From contig DCLA01000116.1 of NCBI GenBank assembly GCA_002320815.1, forward strand, positions 1-32,192: a stretch of DNA of 32,192 bases, read 5' to 3'. The notes below the pieces were generated by a model. That model searched no databases and was not told the DNA's origin. It was given only the letters and a program-made list of their open reading frames with translations. Below are positions 15,798-23,883 of the stretch, piece by piece (the stretch's first letter is position 1; each line of letters begins with the position of its first letter). Source of the stretch: Myxococcales bacterium UBA1660. Lineage in GTDB: Bacteria > Myxococcota_A > Polyangia > Polyangiales > Houyiibacteriaceae. The position numbers and the translations under genes are program-made.

Positions 15798-17045
15798 GTG
15801 ACCCCTTCCGCCGCGGGGACTCGCACGACGGAAGCAACGGTCGGGGGTCGAGCGCGTCTCTTCGCCGTGCGCCTCCCGCTCTTGCTTCTCGCCTGGGCCC
15901 TCCTCTCGGTAGGAGGGACCGCCCTGGCGCAGTCCGGTGCCGATGGCGCCACCGCGGAACCCGCGGAACCCGCGGTCGCTGCCGAGGTCGTGGCGACCAC
16001 GGAGCTCGACGCCGAGGTCGCCGAGGTCGCTGGCCCCGCGGGGACCGAGCGCGCGACCCCGTGCCCGCGCTGGCGCCGCCGTTTGGCGCCGGTGGTCTCG
16101 CTCCTCGCGGGCCCCGTGGTCCACGGCGCCGGCGCGTTGACCGGATGCCATCGGCTGGCCGGGCGTCGGCTGGGGCTCACCCAGGCCGCGGGCCTCGGCG
16201 CGCTCATCGTGGGCGGCGGGGGCCTGGTGATCACCGGCGCGTCCCGCAAGACCATCGCGCCCTTCACCTATTTCGCCATCTCGGGCATCGGGCTCTTCAT
16301 GTTCTCGTGGGTCGCGGACCTCTATGCGGCGATCAGCGACGGCCAGGCCCGCGGGCGACCGGGACCGAACACCGCCTACGAGCTGAACGTCGGCTACCGC
16401 CAGGTCCACGACCCCCAGTTCGACCACGACGCCTTCGCCCACGTGGGCTTCGGGGCGTGGCTGGGCCAGCAGCGGCTCTTTGCCGAGGTGGACGTCGCGC
16501 TGGACACCGACACCCAGCGGGGCCGCTTCGGGATCGCGCGGCGACTCCTGGGCGGCACCGGGCGCGGTTCGTCCCTCGAGCTGGAGCTGGCCTCGACCTG
16601 GCAACGCTTCGGCGCCGACGGGTTCGCCACCCTGACCGGCGAGCTCTCCTTCGCGGGTCGCTTGGACCTCGCCGACTTCGCGCCGGCGCTGGTGGGGAGC
16701 TTCGTCGAAGGTTCCCTGGGTATCGGGCTGCAGATGGTCGGCTACCAGGCCACCGGCGGCGGCGTGGGCGAAGAGGCCCACGCGCTGCTGCTGACCCGGC
16801 TGGGCTACGGCGTCTACCTCGGCGAGACCGGCGAGGTGGTGCTCTCCTATGACCACCGGCGCGACGGGCTCGAGGGCGGGCTGAGCACCGAGAGCGTGGG
16901 CGCGGGGAACATCGGCTTCCTCGACCTGCGCGGCCGGGGGTGGTTCCCCGGGGCGCCCCGCTGGGGCGTCGAAGGATCGATCACCGTGGGCAGCGCCTGG
17001 ATCGTCGGCGCGTCCATCCTGCACCGAGGGAGTCTCGACCGATGA
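15798..17045 (+). CDS. Secreted or envelope protein, function unknown
   Basis: A 415-residue protein I do not recognise. A basic N-terminus (GGRARLFAVRL) is followed by the hydrophobic core LPLLLLAWALLSVGG and a signal-peptidase-I-like ALAQ site near residue 45. Then come a low-complexity Ala/Glu/Val linker, two hydrophobic segments (about 125-175, GLGALIVGGGGLVITG and FAISGIGLFMFSWVADLY), and a region of alternating short beta-strands from about 190 to the end (AYELNVGYRQVHD, LFAEVDVALDTD, LELELASTWQRF). It may be an outer-membrane or periplasmic beta-sheet protein. The GTG start at 15798 is the only in-frame candidate before the signal peptide. Its stop overlaps the metallophosphoesterase start (ATGA, 17042-17045), so the two are coupled. 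Confidence 0.72.
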   Translation: MTPSAAGTRTTEATVGGRARLFAVRLPLLLLAWALLSVGGTALAQSGADGATAEPAEPAVAAEVVATTELDAEVAEVAGPAGTERATPCPRWRRRLAPVVSLLAGPVVHGAGALTGCHRLAGRRLGLTQAAGLGALIVGGGGLVITGASRKTIAPFTYFAISGIGLFMFSWVADLYAAISDGQARGRPGPNTAYELNVGYRQVHDPQFDHDAFAHVGFGAWLGQQRLFAEVDVALDTDTQRGRFGIARRLLGGTGRGSSLELELASTWQRFGADGFATLTGELSFAGRLDLADFAPALVGSFVEGSLGIGLQMVGYQATGGGVGEEAHALLLTRLGYGVYLGETGEVVLSYDHRRDGLEGGLSTESVGAGNIGFLDLRGRGWFPGAPRWGVEGSITVGSAWIVGASILHRGSLDR

Positions 17046-18094
17046 AGCGCTTTCTGCCCTGGGCGGTCCTCGTCGCCGCCTGCCTGCGGCCCTCGGAGGG
17101 TCACGTGGAGCTCGACGACGAGGTCGGCCGCGAGATGGCGGCGGGCTCCACCCTGACCATCGACGGCGGACTCGGCGCGGTGCGTTCCCTCGAGGCCGCG
17201 GCCGGCACGGTGTGGTCGGCGTCGCCGGTGCTCGCCGTGGATCTGGTCCCCGGCGCGACGCCCTTCACGCTGGAGGTGCGCAACCTCCCGGCGGACGCCG
17301 AGCTCGTGGTCGATGGCGTCACGGTCGCGCCGAGCGCGACGCCGCGGCCCACGGTGAAGGTCTGGACCCTCGACGCCGGTGGCCGGCTGCGCATCGCGCC
17401 CCCCGACTCCGACACGCCCGGGCCCCATCGCGTCGCGGTGCTCAGCGACATCCAGAGCGCGGTGGACGAGGTGCAGGACATCTTCGGCCGCATGAACCAG
17501 GACCCCACCATCCGCTTCGTGGTCTCTACCGGCGACCTGACGGACAACGGGACCTTCGACGAGCTCACGAGGATCCAGGACGAGCTGGAGCTCCTCGACG
17601 TGCCCCTCTACTCCACCGTGGGCAACCACGAGGTGCCCGGCCCGGAGAACTGGCACGAGCTCTTCGGGCCCTTCAGCAGCTACTTCGAGTACCGCGGCAT
17701 CGCCTACTCGCTGGTCGACTCGTCGAACGCGACGGTGGACCCCACCGAGCTGGCGAGCTTGCGCACCTGGGTCGACGCCCACGAGGGCGAGACCCACCTC
17801 TTCCTGACCCACGTGCCCATCTTCGACTACGCCGGGCTCCGCTCGGGCTCGTTCCGCAGCCGGAACGAGGCGGCCCGCCTGGTCAACGTGCTCGCCGAAG
17901 GCGACGTGGACGCGCTCTTCTTCGGCCACGTGCACAGCTACTACGCCTACGGCCTCGGCGGGATCGACGCCTACATCTCCGGTGGCGGCGGCGCCATCGA
18001 GGAAGAGCTCGACGGCATCGGCCGCCACTACCTCGCGGTGGATCTCGATCCCGCGGTGGGCATCGAGGGCGTGCAGATGGTGCGGGTCGACTGA
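17042..18094 (+). CDS. Metallophosphoesterase lipoprotein
   Basis: A 350-residue calcineurin-like phosphoesterase anchored as a lipoprotein. The signal peptide ends in the lipobox LVAAC with Cys15. An N-terminal ~115-residue beta domain (as in purple-acid-type Ig-like domains) precedes the catalytic domain. Metal-site motifs are SDIQ (Asp136), STGDLTDNG (Asp165), GNHE (Asn195-His196), LTHVPIF (His257) and GHVHSYY (His296, His298). The first motif is DxQ rather than the usual DxH, so Gln138 replaces a metal-binding His. The ATG overlaps the upstream stop, coupling it to the secreted protein. It likely acts on a phosphodiester or phosphomonoester in the periplasm; the substrate is unknown. A strong hairpin follows. 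Confidence 0.88.
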   Translation: MKRFLPWAVLVAACLRPSEGHVELDDEVGREMAAGSTLTIDGGLGAVRSLEAAAGTVWSASPVLAVDLVPGATPFTLEVRNLPADAELVVDGVTVAPSATPRPTVKVWTLDAGGRLRIAPPDSDTPGPHRVAVLSDIQSAVDEVQDIFGRMNQDPTIRFVVSTGDLTDNGTFDELTRIQDELELLDVPLYSTVGNHEVPGPENWHELFGPFSSYFEYRGIAYSLVDSSNATVDPTELASLRTWVDAHEGETHLFLTHVPIFDYAGLRSGSFRSRNEAARLVNVLAEGDVDALFFGHVHSYYAYGLGGIDAYISGGGGAIEEELDGIGRHYLAVDLDPAVGIEGVQMVRVD

Positions 18095-18096
18095 CG

Positions 18097-18143
18097 GCAG
18101 GCGGATGAAAGAGGCGCCCGAAGGGCGCATCTCATCCGCCTGC
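18097..18143. terminator. Two-tier bidirectional hairpin between convergent genes
   Basis: The outer arms are a perfect 12-bp inverted repeat (18097-18108 GCAGGCGGATGA with 18132-18143). Inside lies a second perfect stem, GCGCCC-GAA-GGGCGC. It begins 3 bases after the metallophosphoesterase stop and lies 23 bases before the convergent YkgJ-family stop, so it can end both transcripts. No T-run is present. Confidence 0.75.
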
Positions 18144-18165
18144 TCCCCTGCCCCCCCGGTGGTCT

Positions 18166-19218
18166 TCAGTCGGCTTCCGAGAGGCGGGCGGTGATGCCCT
18201 CCCACCACTCGCTGGTGCCGACGAGGTCCACGATCATCAGGGCCTCGGCGGTGGCCACGTCTTCCCGGCTGCCCAGGGAGACGAACTCCTGGGCCAGGCG
18301 GCGCAGGAGCCAGAGGCGGGTGGCCATCTCGCAGCGGGCCTGCTCGAAGGAGCCGTAGGCGGTCCAGTAGAGGCTCCACAGGGAGTCGGCGACCCAGTCG
18401 CGGATCATCGCCTCGGCATCGTCGGCCTCGGGGACCCGGGTCAGGACGCGGTCGAAGCTCTCGGTCCAGGGGCGCGCCTGGTGGTCCATCGTGCCGCCGT
18501 CGCGGACGTCGATGGCGGCGCCGAACCAGCTCAGGGCGTCGTCGAAGCGGCTGTCGGTCTCCACCACGCGCATGCCGCCGGCGATGGCGCCCCAGGTGCC
18601 CTCGATGAGGTTGGGGAAGGGCTGGCGGTCGATGACGTCTTCGGGGCGCGCGCCCTCTTCGAGGAGCGCCTTCAGCATCGGGGCCTCGATGGCCTCGTAC
18701 TCGGCGAAGGGGATCATCTCGTCGCGGCGGATGGCCACCTCGGCGTCGACGGTGTGGTTCGCGCGGGTGCGGCCGTCGCGCTCGACGAGCTCCTGCGCCG
18801 CCTTCTCCAGGGGGACCTCGGGGCGGTCGCGGCCGATGGTGCGGCAGGAGCAGCGGTGCTCGGTGGTGATGCGGCCGCCGGTGGGGGTCGCGGTGAGCCC
18901 GTAGGGGAAGCGCCAGCAGGGGTGGGGCTTGATGAGCCCGTTCATCGGCTCGTGGAGCATGCAGCCGGTGTCGCCCAGGAAGGGGCAGGTGCCGTCGGGG
19001 CGCATGCGCAGCACGTGGGCGTCGGCGAGATCGCTGTAGCCGACCACGTCGGGATCCACGGCCTGCAGGCGGACGACCTCGTCCTCCTCGAGCGCGCCGA
19101 TGGCGTGCATGTCACTGCAGCACATCCCGTCCCCGAAGCAGCGATAGCGGACCTGGCCGCGTATGCGCATCGGGTGAAGCTTCCAGTCGGGCTCTTCCTG
19201 GCGGTCGGAATCGGGCAC
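18166..19218 (-). CDS. YkgJ-family cysteine-cluster protein
   Basis: A 350-residue protein. The N-terminal ~140 residues hold the cysteine pattern of the YkgJ/FliB-like family: RCFGDGMCCSDMH (Cys27, Cys33, Cys34), GTCPFLGDTGCMLHEP, HPCWRFPYG and HRCSCRTIG, giving about eight Cys. Family members are thought to bind zinc or an iron-sulfur cluster; the activity is not established. The C-terminal ~200 residues are helical (for example IEAPMLKALLEEG, SFEQARCEMATRLWLLRRLAQEF) and lack a family I can name. The start is GTG at 19218, 10 bases after the potassium-channel stop, so both are in one minus-strand operon. Confidence 0.83.
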   Translation of the reverse strand: MPDSDRQEEPDWKLHPMRIRGQVRYRCFGDGMCCSDMHAIGALEEDEVVRLQAVDPDVVGYSDLADAHVLRMRPDGTCPFLGDTGCMLHEPMNGLIKPHPCWRFPYGLTATPTGGRITTEHRCSCRTIGRDRPEVPLEKAAQELVERDGRTRANHTVDAEVAIRRDEMIPFAEYEAIEAPMLKALLEEGARPEDVIDRQPFPNLIEGTWGAIAGGMRVVETDSRFDDALSWFGAAIDVRDGGTMDHQARPWTESFDRVLTRVPEADDAEAMIRDWVADSLWSLYWTAYGSFEQARCEMATRLWLLRRLAQEFVSLGSREDVATAEALMIVDLVGTSEWWEGITARLSEAD

Positions 19219-19228
19219 GGCAGGCCGT

Positions 19229-20704
19229 TTACGCGAGGCGGGGGCTCTCTGCCAGGTAAACGAGCTGGGCCCCCGCGGGGACCGCTTCGGCGTCGTCGGG
19301 GTTCAGGCGGCGCTGGCCGCTGGCGCCGTCGCGATAGCCGATGACCATGATGCTCTGCTGGTCCCGGAGTGCGCGGGCCACCTCGCCGAAGGGCTGGCCG
19401 GCGAGCTCGCCGGGGAGGGGGCCCAGGTAGAGGTTCTGGTCCCCGGCAGCGACCATCGTGGCCGCGGCGTCGGCGGCGCCGGGGTAGCGCACGGTGTGGG
19501 AGATCATGGAGTAGCCCAGACGGCGGGACTCGATGACCTCGTCGGCGCCGGCGGTGCGCGCGTGGGCCACGTTCTCCGAGTCGAGGATCTCGGCGACGAC
19601 GTGGAGCGGCGCGCTGCGGCGCTGGTCGCGCTCGTGCTTGTGGAGGTAGGCGCGCACGGTGAAGATGGTCAGGATGGTGTTCGCGTCGGCGAGCTGGGGC
19701 GTGACCTCGCGGCGGCCGACGACGATGATCGCCCGGGCGTGGCCCAGGCGCACCTTGTCCAGCTCGGACTCCTTGGAGGGATCCCCCTGGACCCAGAGGA
19801 ACGACGCCGGCACGTCGGCCGGGCGGTCGCCGTCGGCGAAGAGGACGACCTGGTGCTCGTCGAGGTCCAGCTCCTCGCCGAGGGCGTCGAGGAGCAGGGT
19901 GGAGCCCTTCTCGTAGCCGCAGACGATGATGTGATCGACGTAGCTGCTCATGCGGAACTGTTCCTCGCGGATGCTGAGCACCGCGTTCAAGAGGGTGTGG
20001 CCCACGATGCCGGCGAAGAGGGCCAGGGTGACCATGCCGCCGACCATGAGTACGGCGCCGATGGCGCGGCCGAGGTCGGTGACCGGGGAGTAGTCGCCGT
20101 AGCCGACGGTGGTCAGGGTCACGAGCGCCCACCACAGGCCCTGGCCGGGGGTCTTCACCGAGGCCCCCGGATCGGTGTGCTCGACCAGGTAGAGGCTGAG
20201 GCCGCCGAGGATGGTCTCGATGCCCAGGACCGAGAAGGCGAAGAGGAAGAGGATGCGGTCCCGCTCGAACGCGGCCATGAGGCCGGCGAAGGGGTTGCCG
20301 TGCTTGAAGAGCCGACCCGAGCGCAGGAGGCGGAGGGTCCGGAGCACGCGCAGCCCGCGCAGGCCGGGGACCACCGCGATCACCGCGGCCAGGTCGACGA
20401 GCTGGCTGGGTTTGAGGAGGTAGCCGAGGCGGCCGGTGAGGTGGCGCCGGGCGCGGGCGAGGGGCGGGTAGTCGAAGACCCGGAGCTCGGGGGGGACGAA
20501 GGTCAGGACCCGGAGACCCAGCTCGACGGCGAAGGCGAGGAGGATGATCCGGTCCAGCACGTAGAGGGCCGGGTGAGCGCCCACGAGGGGCTCGAGGACC
20601 AGGAGGACCACCGAGGCGGCGATGAGCAGCCAGACGATGGCCTCGACCCACCGGTGCACCCGGGTGCGCGGCCGGTGGAAGGCCGCGTGGAGCGTCTCCC
20701 ACAC
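19229..20704 (-). CDS. Voltage-sensor-type potassium channel with RCK (TrkA-N) domain
   Basis: A 491-residue ion channel. The S1-S4-like part contains VEAIVWLLIAASVVLLVLEP, VLDRIILLAFAVELGLRVL, SQLVDLAAVIAVVPGL and an S4 with regularly spaced arginines, LRVLRTLRLLRSGRLFK. S5 is followed by the pore helix and selectivity filter TLTTVGYGDYSPVTD and S6. The cytoplasmic half begins DHIIVCGYEKGS (RCK/TrkA-N Rossmann fold) and ends in a second RCK-C-like part (GDQNLYLGPLPGELAGQPF). It conducts K+ and is probably gated by voltage and ligand binding. The GTG at 20704 is chosen; an upstream ATG at 20863 would translate the palindromic element and is rejected. There is no good ribosome site, so the exact start is open. 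Confidence 0.85.
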   Translation of the reverse strand: MWETLHAAFHRPRTRVHRWVEAIVWLLIAASVVLLVLEPLVGAHPALYVLDRIILLAFAVELGLRVLTFVPPELRVFDYPPLARARRHLTGRLGYLLKPSQLVDLAAVIAVVPGLRGLRVLRTLRLLRSGRLFKHGNPFAGLMAAFERDRILFLFAFSVLGIETILGGLSLYLVEHTDPGASVKTPGQGLWWALVTLTTVGYGDYSPVTDLGRAIGAVLMVGGMVTLALFAGIVGHTLLNAVLSIREEQFRMSSYVDHIIVCGYEKGSTLLLDALGEELDLDEHQVVLFADGDRPADVPASFLWVQGDPSKESELDKVRLGHARAIIVVGRREVTPQLADANTILTIFTVRAYLHKHERDQRRSAPLHVVAEILDSENVAHARTAGADEVIESRRLGYSMISHTVRYPGAADAAATMVAAGDQNLYLGPLPGELAGQPFGEVARALRDQQSIMVIGYRDGASGQRRLNPDDAEAVPAGAQLVYLAESPRLA

Positions 20705-20764
20705 GGAGAGGGGAGTAGCGCCTGCGCCCCACGAAGACAATGGCCCCCCGGGGACGACCTTGCC

Positions 20765-20863
20765 ATGGGGACGCACTTGCCAACTTGCGTACTGGGACGC
20801 CTTAACGCGGCGTGACGGCCACTTTTGCTTGCAAGAAGCGCAAGTTGGCAAGTGCGTCCCCAT
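20765..20863. mobile_element. REP/MITE-like palindromic element
   Basis: A 99-bp element with perfect 25-bp inverted arms (20765-20789 and 20839-20863), each starting at its outer edge with ATGGGGACGCACTTGCCA. The 49-bp centre includes smaller inverted repeats (ACGCC/GGCGT and TTGC/GCAA). It encodes nothing. The design fits non-autonomous REP/BIME or MITE elements moved by a RAYT or IS200-like transposase supplied elsewhere; this assignment is inferred. It lies between the divergent channel and thioesterase genes, ending 14 bases before the thioesterase ATG. A fragment matching one end is at window position 1-11. Confidence 0.7.
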
Positions 20864-20877
20864 AGTATGGTGCGGCG

Positions 20878-21270
20878 ATGGAGCCGCATCGTCACGAGGT
20901 CCAGATCTACTACGAGGACACGGATCACTCGGGCCTCGTCTACCACGCGAACTATCTGAAGTACTTCGAGCGCGCGCGGGAGCACCTGCTCGGGGTGGAC
21001 GAGCTGGTCCGGCTGCTCGACGAGGACGGCATCGGCTTCGTGGTCTACAAGGCCGAGCTCACCTACAAGAAGGGCGCGGTCTTCGGGGACACCATCGAGA
21101 TCCGCACCACCGCCGATCGGGCCAGCGACTTCCGGCTGACCTTCCAGCAGAACGTCCACCGGCCCCGCGAGAACGGCGCGCTCCTGGTCGAGGGGCGGGT
21201 GGAGATGGTCTGCGTGGATCGGGACGGAAAGCTGGTCCCCATCCCGGCGTCGGTCCGCGACCGGCTCTGA
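20878..21270 (+). CDS. Acyl-CoA thioesterase, YbgC/4HBT family
   Basis: A 130-residue hotdog-fold thioesterase. The N-terminal motif YYEDTDHSGLVYHANYLKYFERARE contains the catalytic Asp and the HxNYL pattern of the YbgC/4-hydroxybenzoyl-CoA thioesterase group, and the family's 4-strand sheet follows (FRLTFQQNVHR, LLVEGRVEMVCVD). It hydrolyses short or branched acyl-CoAs; YbgC proteins are often linked to the Tol-Pal envelope system, but no tol genes are here. The ATG is at 20878, 14 bases after the palindromic element, with no convincing ribosome site, so the element may have replaced native 5' sequence. Confidence 0.9.
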   Translation: MEPHRHEVQIYYEDTDHSGLVYHANYLKYFERAREHLLGVDELVRLLDEDGIGFVVYKAELTYKKGAVFGDTIEIRTTADRASDFRLTFQQNVHRPRENGALLVEGRVEMVCVDRDGKLVPIPASVRDRL

Positions 21271-21341
21271 AATCCACCCCCCTTGTGTCCGAGGGCGCAC
21301 CTCCAGTAGCGTGCCTCCTCTACTACGAGAAGGGGGACCCA

Positions 21342-22511
21342 GTGGGTTTCATCCAGAAGATCATCGACATCATCCTCGGCATGCTGGGCATGAAGAAGAG
21401 CGCGCCGATGTCGCTCGGCTCGGCGACCACGCCGACGACGGACCACGAGAAACAGCGCGCCGCGGCGCAGCTCCAGGGCACCGAGAACCTCTCCGGCATG
21501 GAGCACGTCGAGGTGCACGGCACGGGCGACGACGATGAGGTCGTCATCCGGCAGAACGGCGCCTCGCTCATCCGGGACGAGGACGACGGCTCCGAGCTCT
21601 GGGTCGACACGACCGACAAGGAAGTCATCGCCGCCAACTGGCAGGACGATTGGGGCCCGCTCGGTGGCCCGAACGACGAGAGCCTGGTGGAGTTCCTCTA
21701 CCACGAGAAGAACTTCGACATGGCCCACGAGGGCGACCCCCGCGCAGCCCAGGAGAAGCTCCAGGGCTTCGGCTACCAGGACGTGGGCCACATGTTCCGG
21801 GTGCGCACCACGATCCTGAAGCACTTCGGCACCGCCGGCGGGCAGACCCTGGACAGCTACGTCTTCCAGAGCCAGCAGGTCATGAGCGCGGCGATGAAGG
21901 CCGCGCAGCGCATGCATCAGGACACGATGAGCGCGACCGCCGCCGCCAACCCCGAGATCGTCGAGCCCATCGAGGGCGTGTCGGTCGAGCTCTACGCGCA
22001 GATCTCCGCGAAGGCGGCCCAGGGCATGGACATGGCGCAGCTCGAGCAGGAGCTCGCGAGCCACGGCCTGGACAAGGCCACCTGGGACCGGGCGTCGGCG
22101 GGCTGGATGCAGCGCATGCAGAACGACACCACCGCGACCATCGCCACCATCTACGGCCAGGCCTTCCAGAGCGCGGGCCAGGGCCAGTTCGGCGCGGCCG
22201 GCGCCGCCCACGCGGCCACGGGCTACGACGGCACCGCCGCCGGCGGTGCGGAGCCCATCCCCTTCGAGAAGGCCTGCGAGATCCAGGGCGCGACCAGCGC
22301 CTGGTCCAAGACCGGCCAGGACGTGAACGCGCTCCTGCAGCAGACCTTCCAGATGAACGCCGCCGACTGGGCCGCCGCCAACAGCTGGTGGATGAGCCAG
22401 CTCACCGCCGACGTCGCGCGCTTCGACGAGTACAACAAGAAGGTCGAGATGTACGAGACGCAGTACATGGGAGCCGCGGCCGCGCCGACCGACCAAGACA
22501 TCGCGTTCTGA
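21342..22511 (+). CDS. Unrecognised protein with two internal repeats, first gene of SspB cluster
   Basis: A 389-residue protein for which I have no family. It opens with an amphipathic helix (MGFIQKIIDIILGMLGMKK) that could bind a membrane. An acidic linker and a ~130-residue middle part (ELWVDTTDKEVIAANWQDDW; FMHEG-like helices) follow. Residues about 213-274 and 305-380 look like two copies of one helical repeat: WDRASAGWMQRMQND matches WAAANSWWMSQLTAD in spacing and W/A positions. The GTG start at 21342 follows GAGAAGGGGGAC. Three further genes follow within 3, 14 and 56 bases. High Met/Gln/Ala content and no TM helices are seen. The function is unknown. Confidence 0.7.
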   Translation: MGFIQKIIDIILGMLGMKKSAPMSLGSATTPTTDHEKQRAAAQLQGTENLSGMEHVEVHGTGDDDEVVIRQNGASLIRDEDDGSELWVDTTDKEVIAANWQDDWGPLGGPNDESLVEFLYHEKNFDMAHEGDPRAAQEKLQGFGYQDVGHMFRVRTTILKHFGTAGGQTLDSYVFQSQQVMSAAMKAAQRMHQDTMSATAAANPEIVEPIEGVSVELYAQISAKAAQGMDMAQLEQELASHGLDKATWDRASAGWMQRMQNDTTATIATIYGQAFQSAGQGQFGAAGAAHAATGYDGTAAGGAEPIPFEKACEIQGATSAWSKTGQDVNALLQQTFQMNAADWAAANSWWMSQLTADVARFDEYNKKVEMYETQYMGAAAAPTDQDIAF

Positions 22512-22514
22512 CCG

Positions 22515-22997
22515 GTGGATCCCGCCGACGCGCTGGCCCAAAAGCTCGACGCGCACCGCCGCCACGTCCTGGACGCGGCGGCGGGCAAGGAGGCCGACTC
22601 CTTCGGGGCGACGGCCGCCACCTACGGGGTGACGGCCTCGTCGCCCACGCCCGAAGCGCTCACCGCCATCGGTGAGGCCATCGTGGCCCACTGCTCCGAG
22701 GCCCTGACCCAGGTGCAGGGCCAGGCCGATCCGCGGCGGGTGACCTTCCTCCGGGGCCGGCTGGAGCGCTACGCGAGCGAGCTCGCCCAGGCGCACCAGG
22801 CCACCAGCGGCGGGAGCAAGCTCGGGCTCGGTTCCATCTTCGCCAACGCCACGGCGCACGCCGGCTGGACGGGGGGGCACGGCAAGGTGCGGCGGGTCAT
22901 CCGCTGTCACCGCTGTGGCGCTGCCCAGGAGCAGGCGTTGGTCTTCGTGTGTAGCTATTGCGGGGGGTCGGTCTTCCCCACCGAAGAGAAGGCCTGA
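22515..22997 (+). CDS. Small protein with C-terminal zinc ribbon
   Basis: A 160-residue protein not recognised. The first ~125 residues are helical and Ala-rich (LAQKLDAHRRHVLDAAAGKE; ALTAIGEAIVAHCSEALTQVQG). The C-terminus has a zinc ribbon CX2C-X11-CX2C (Cys131, Cys134, Cys146, Cys149) in CHRCGAAQEQALVFVCSYCGG. It starts with GTG 3 bases after the preceding stop and ends 14 bases before the next gene, so it is tightly co-transcribed with the other members of the SspB cluster. It may dock a partner through the ribbon; no catalytic motif is visible. Confidence 0.72.
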   Translation: MDPADALAQKLDAHRRHVLDAAAGKEADSFGATAATYGVTASSPTPEALTAIGEAIVAHCSEALTQVQGQADPRRVTFLRGRLERYASELAQAHQATSGGSKLGLGSIFANATAHAGWTGGHGKVRRVIRCHRCGAAQEQALVFVCSYCGGSVFPTEEKA

Positions 22998-23011
22998 AAG
23001 GGAGCGACGAC

Positions 23012-23827
23012 GTGAACGGAGAACAGAAGGCGCTGGTGGAGCGCTGGCGGTCCTTCCTCGACAAGATCGCGGAGCGGCAGGAGGAGATCATCGCGGAGGC
23101 CACGGCGGGCTGCGCCCAGCTCGCGGCCCAGCACCCGGTGGATTCGCTGCCTCTGAGCAATGCGCTCTCGGGGCTCGATCATCGAATCCGGCAGCTCGAC
23201 GACCGCATCGAGGAGACCTGGGAGCAGCAGGTCGAGGACAAGTTCAGCAGCCACGGCAGCGAGTTCTTCGATGTGGGCATCGACATGCGCAAGGACGCGG
23301 AGATGGCCCTGGAGCATCGCTGGCAGACCGCGAAGGCGAAGATCGTCGCGGACCACGCGCGGAGCCTCTACCAGCTCGCGCTGGCGAAGTTCGACGAGCA
23401 GCCCATGTGCGAGCGCTGCGGCGCGCCCATCCAGCCGGCGAGCCGGACGATCTCCGAGACCATCGCCTGCGGCGCCTGCGGGGCCCAGAACAGCTACCAG
23501 CCGGCGATGGAGATCCAGATGTACCGCGGCGCCGGCGCCCACGCGCTCGCCGAGGAGGCCTCGCTGGGGCTCCGGCAGGAGCTCGAGCGCTGGCGCGAGG
23601 AGGTCGACCGCTGGCGCCGGGCCCGGGACTGGGCGCCCGAGCCCCTGGAGAGCCTGGAGCAGTGGCGCGCGAAGGAGCTCGCCTGCTGGCAGCGCTACGC
23701 CGAGGAGAAGGCCAAGCTCCTGGGCGAGCCGGTGGACCAGGCCTACGTGGACAGCCGGATGCAGTACTTCGACAAGTACCAGCTCCACATGAACCAGATC
23801 TGGGTGAAGGCCCACGGCAAGGGCTGA
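23012..23827 (+). CDS. Helical protein with central zinc ribbon
   Basis: A 271-residue protein with no family that I can name. Long charged helices (ERWRSFLDKIAERQEEIIAE, LDHRIRQLDDRIEETWEQQ) flank a zinc ribbon CX2C-X16-CX2C (Cys133, Cys136, Cys153, Cys156) in CERCGAPIQ to ACGACGAQN. A second long helical block follows, ELERWREEVDRWRRARDW with repeated Trp. It probably forms coiled coils. The start is GTG at 23012, after GGGAGCGACGAC. Different ribbon spacing and length show it is not a duplicate of the neighbouring gene, but the shared ribbon-plus-helix design suggests a related role in one complex. Confidence 0.74.
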   Translation: MNGEQKALVERWRSFLDKIAERQEEIIAEATAGCAQLAAQHPVDSLPLSNALSGLDHRIRQLDDRIEETWEQQVEDKFSSHGSEFFDVGIDMRKDAEMALEHRWQTAKAKIVADHARSLYQLALAKFDEQPMCERCGAPIQPASRTISETIACGACGAQNSYQPAMEIQMYRGAGAHALAEEASLGLRQELERWREEVDRWRRARDWAPEPLESLEQWRAKELACWQRYAEEKAKLLGEPVDQAYVDSRMQYFDKYQLHMNQIWVKAHGKG

Positions 23828-23829
23828 CC

Positions 23830-23859
23830 GGCTCCGCTGGGGCGCCGCTCCGCGGAGCC
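23830..23859. other. Intergenic hairpin before sspB
   Basis: GGCTCCGC (23830-23837) pairs with GCGGAGCC (23852-23859), and the alternative GCTCCGCGGAGC (23847-23858) is a perfect 12-bp palindrome. It lies 3 bases after the preceding stop and 24 bases before the SspB start, so it may tune expression of SspB relative to the upstream genes. Confidence 0.4.
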
Positions 23860-23883
23860 CCGACCGTTGACCCGGCCACGCTC

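Noticed and set aside
20705..20863. N-terminal extension of the potassium channel to an ATG at 20863
   Set aside because: The added 53 residues are translated largely from the palindromic element and its flank, and the channel domain begins only after them.
22915..23883. N-terminal extension of SspB to 22915
   Set aside because: It overlaps the helical zinc-ribbon gene in another frame and gives low-complexity Arg/Gly/Ala sequence; the SspB family starts near 23884.
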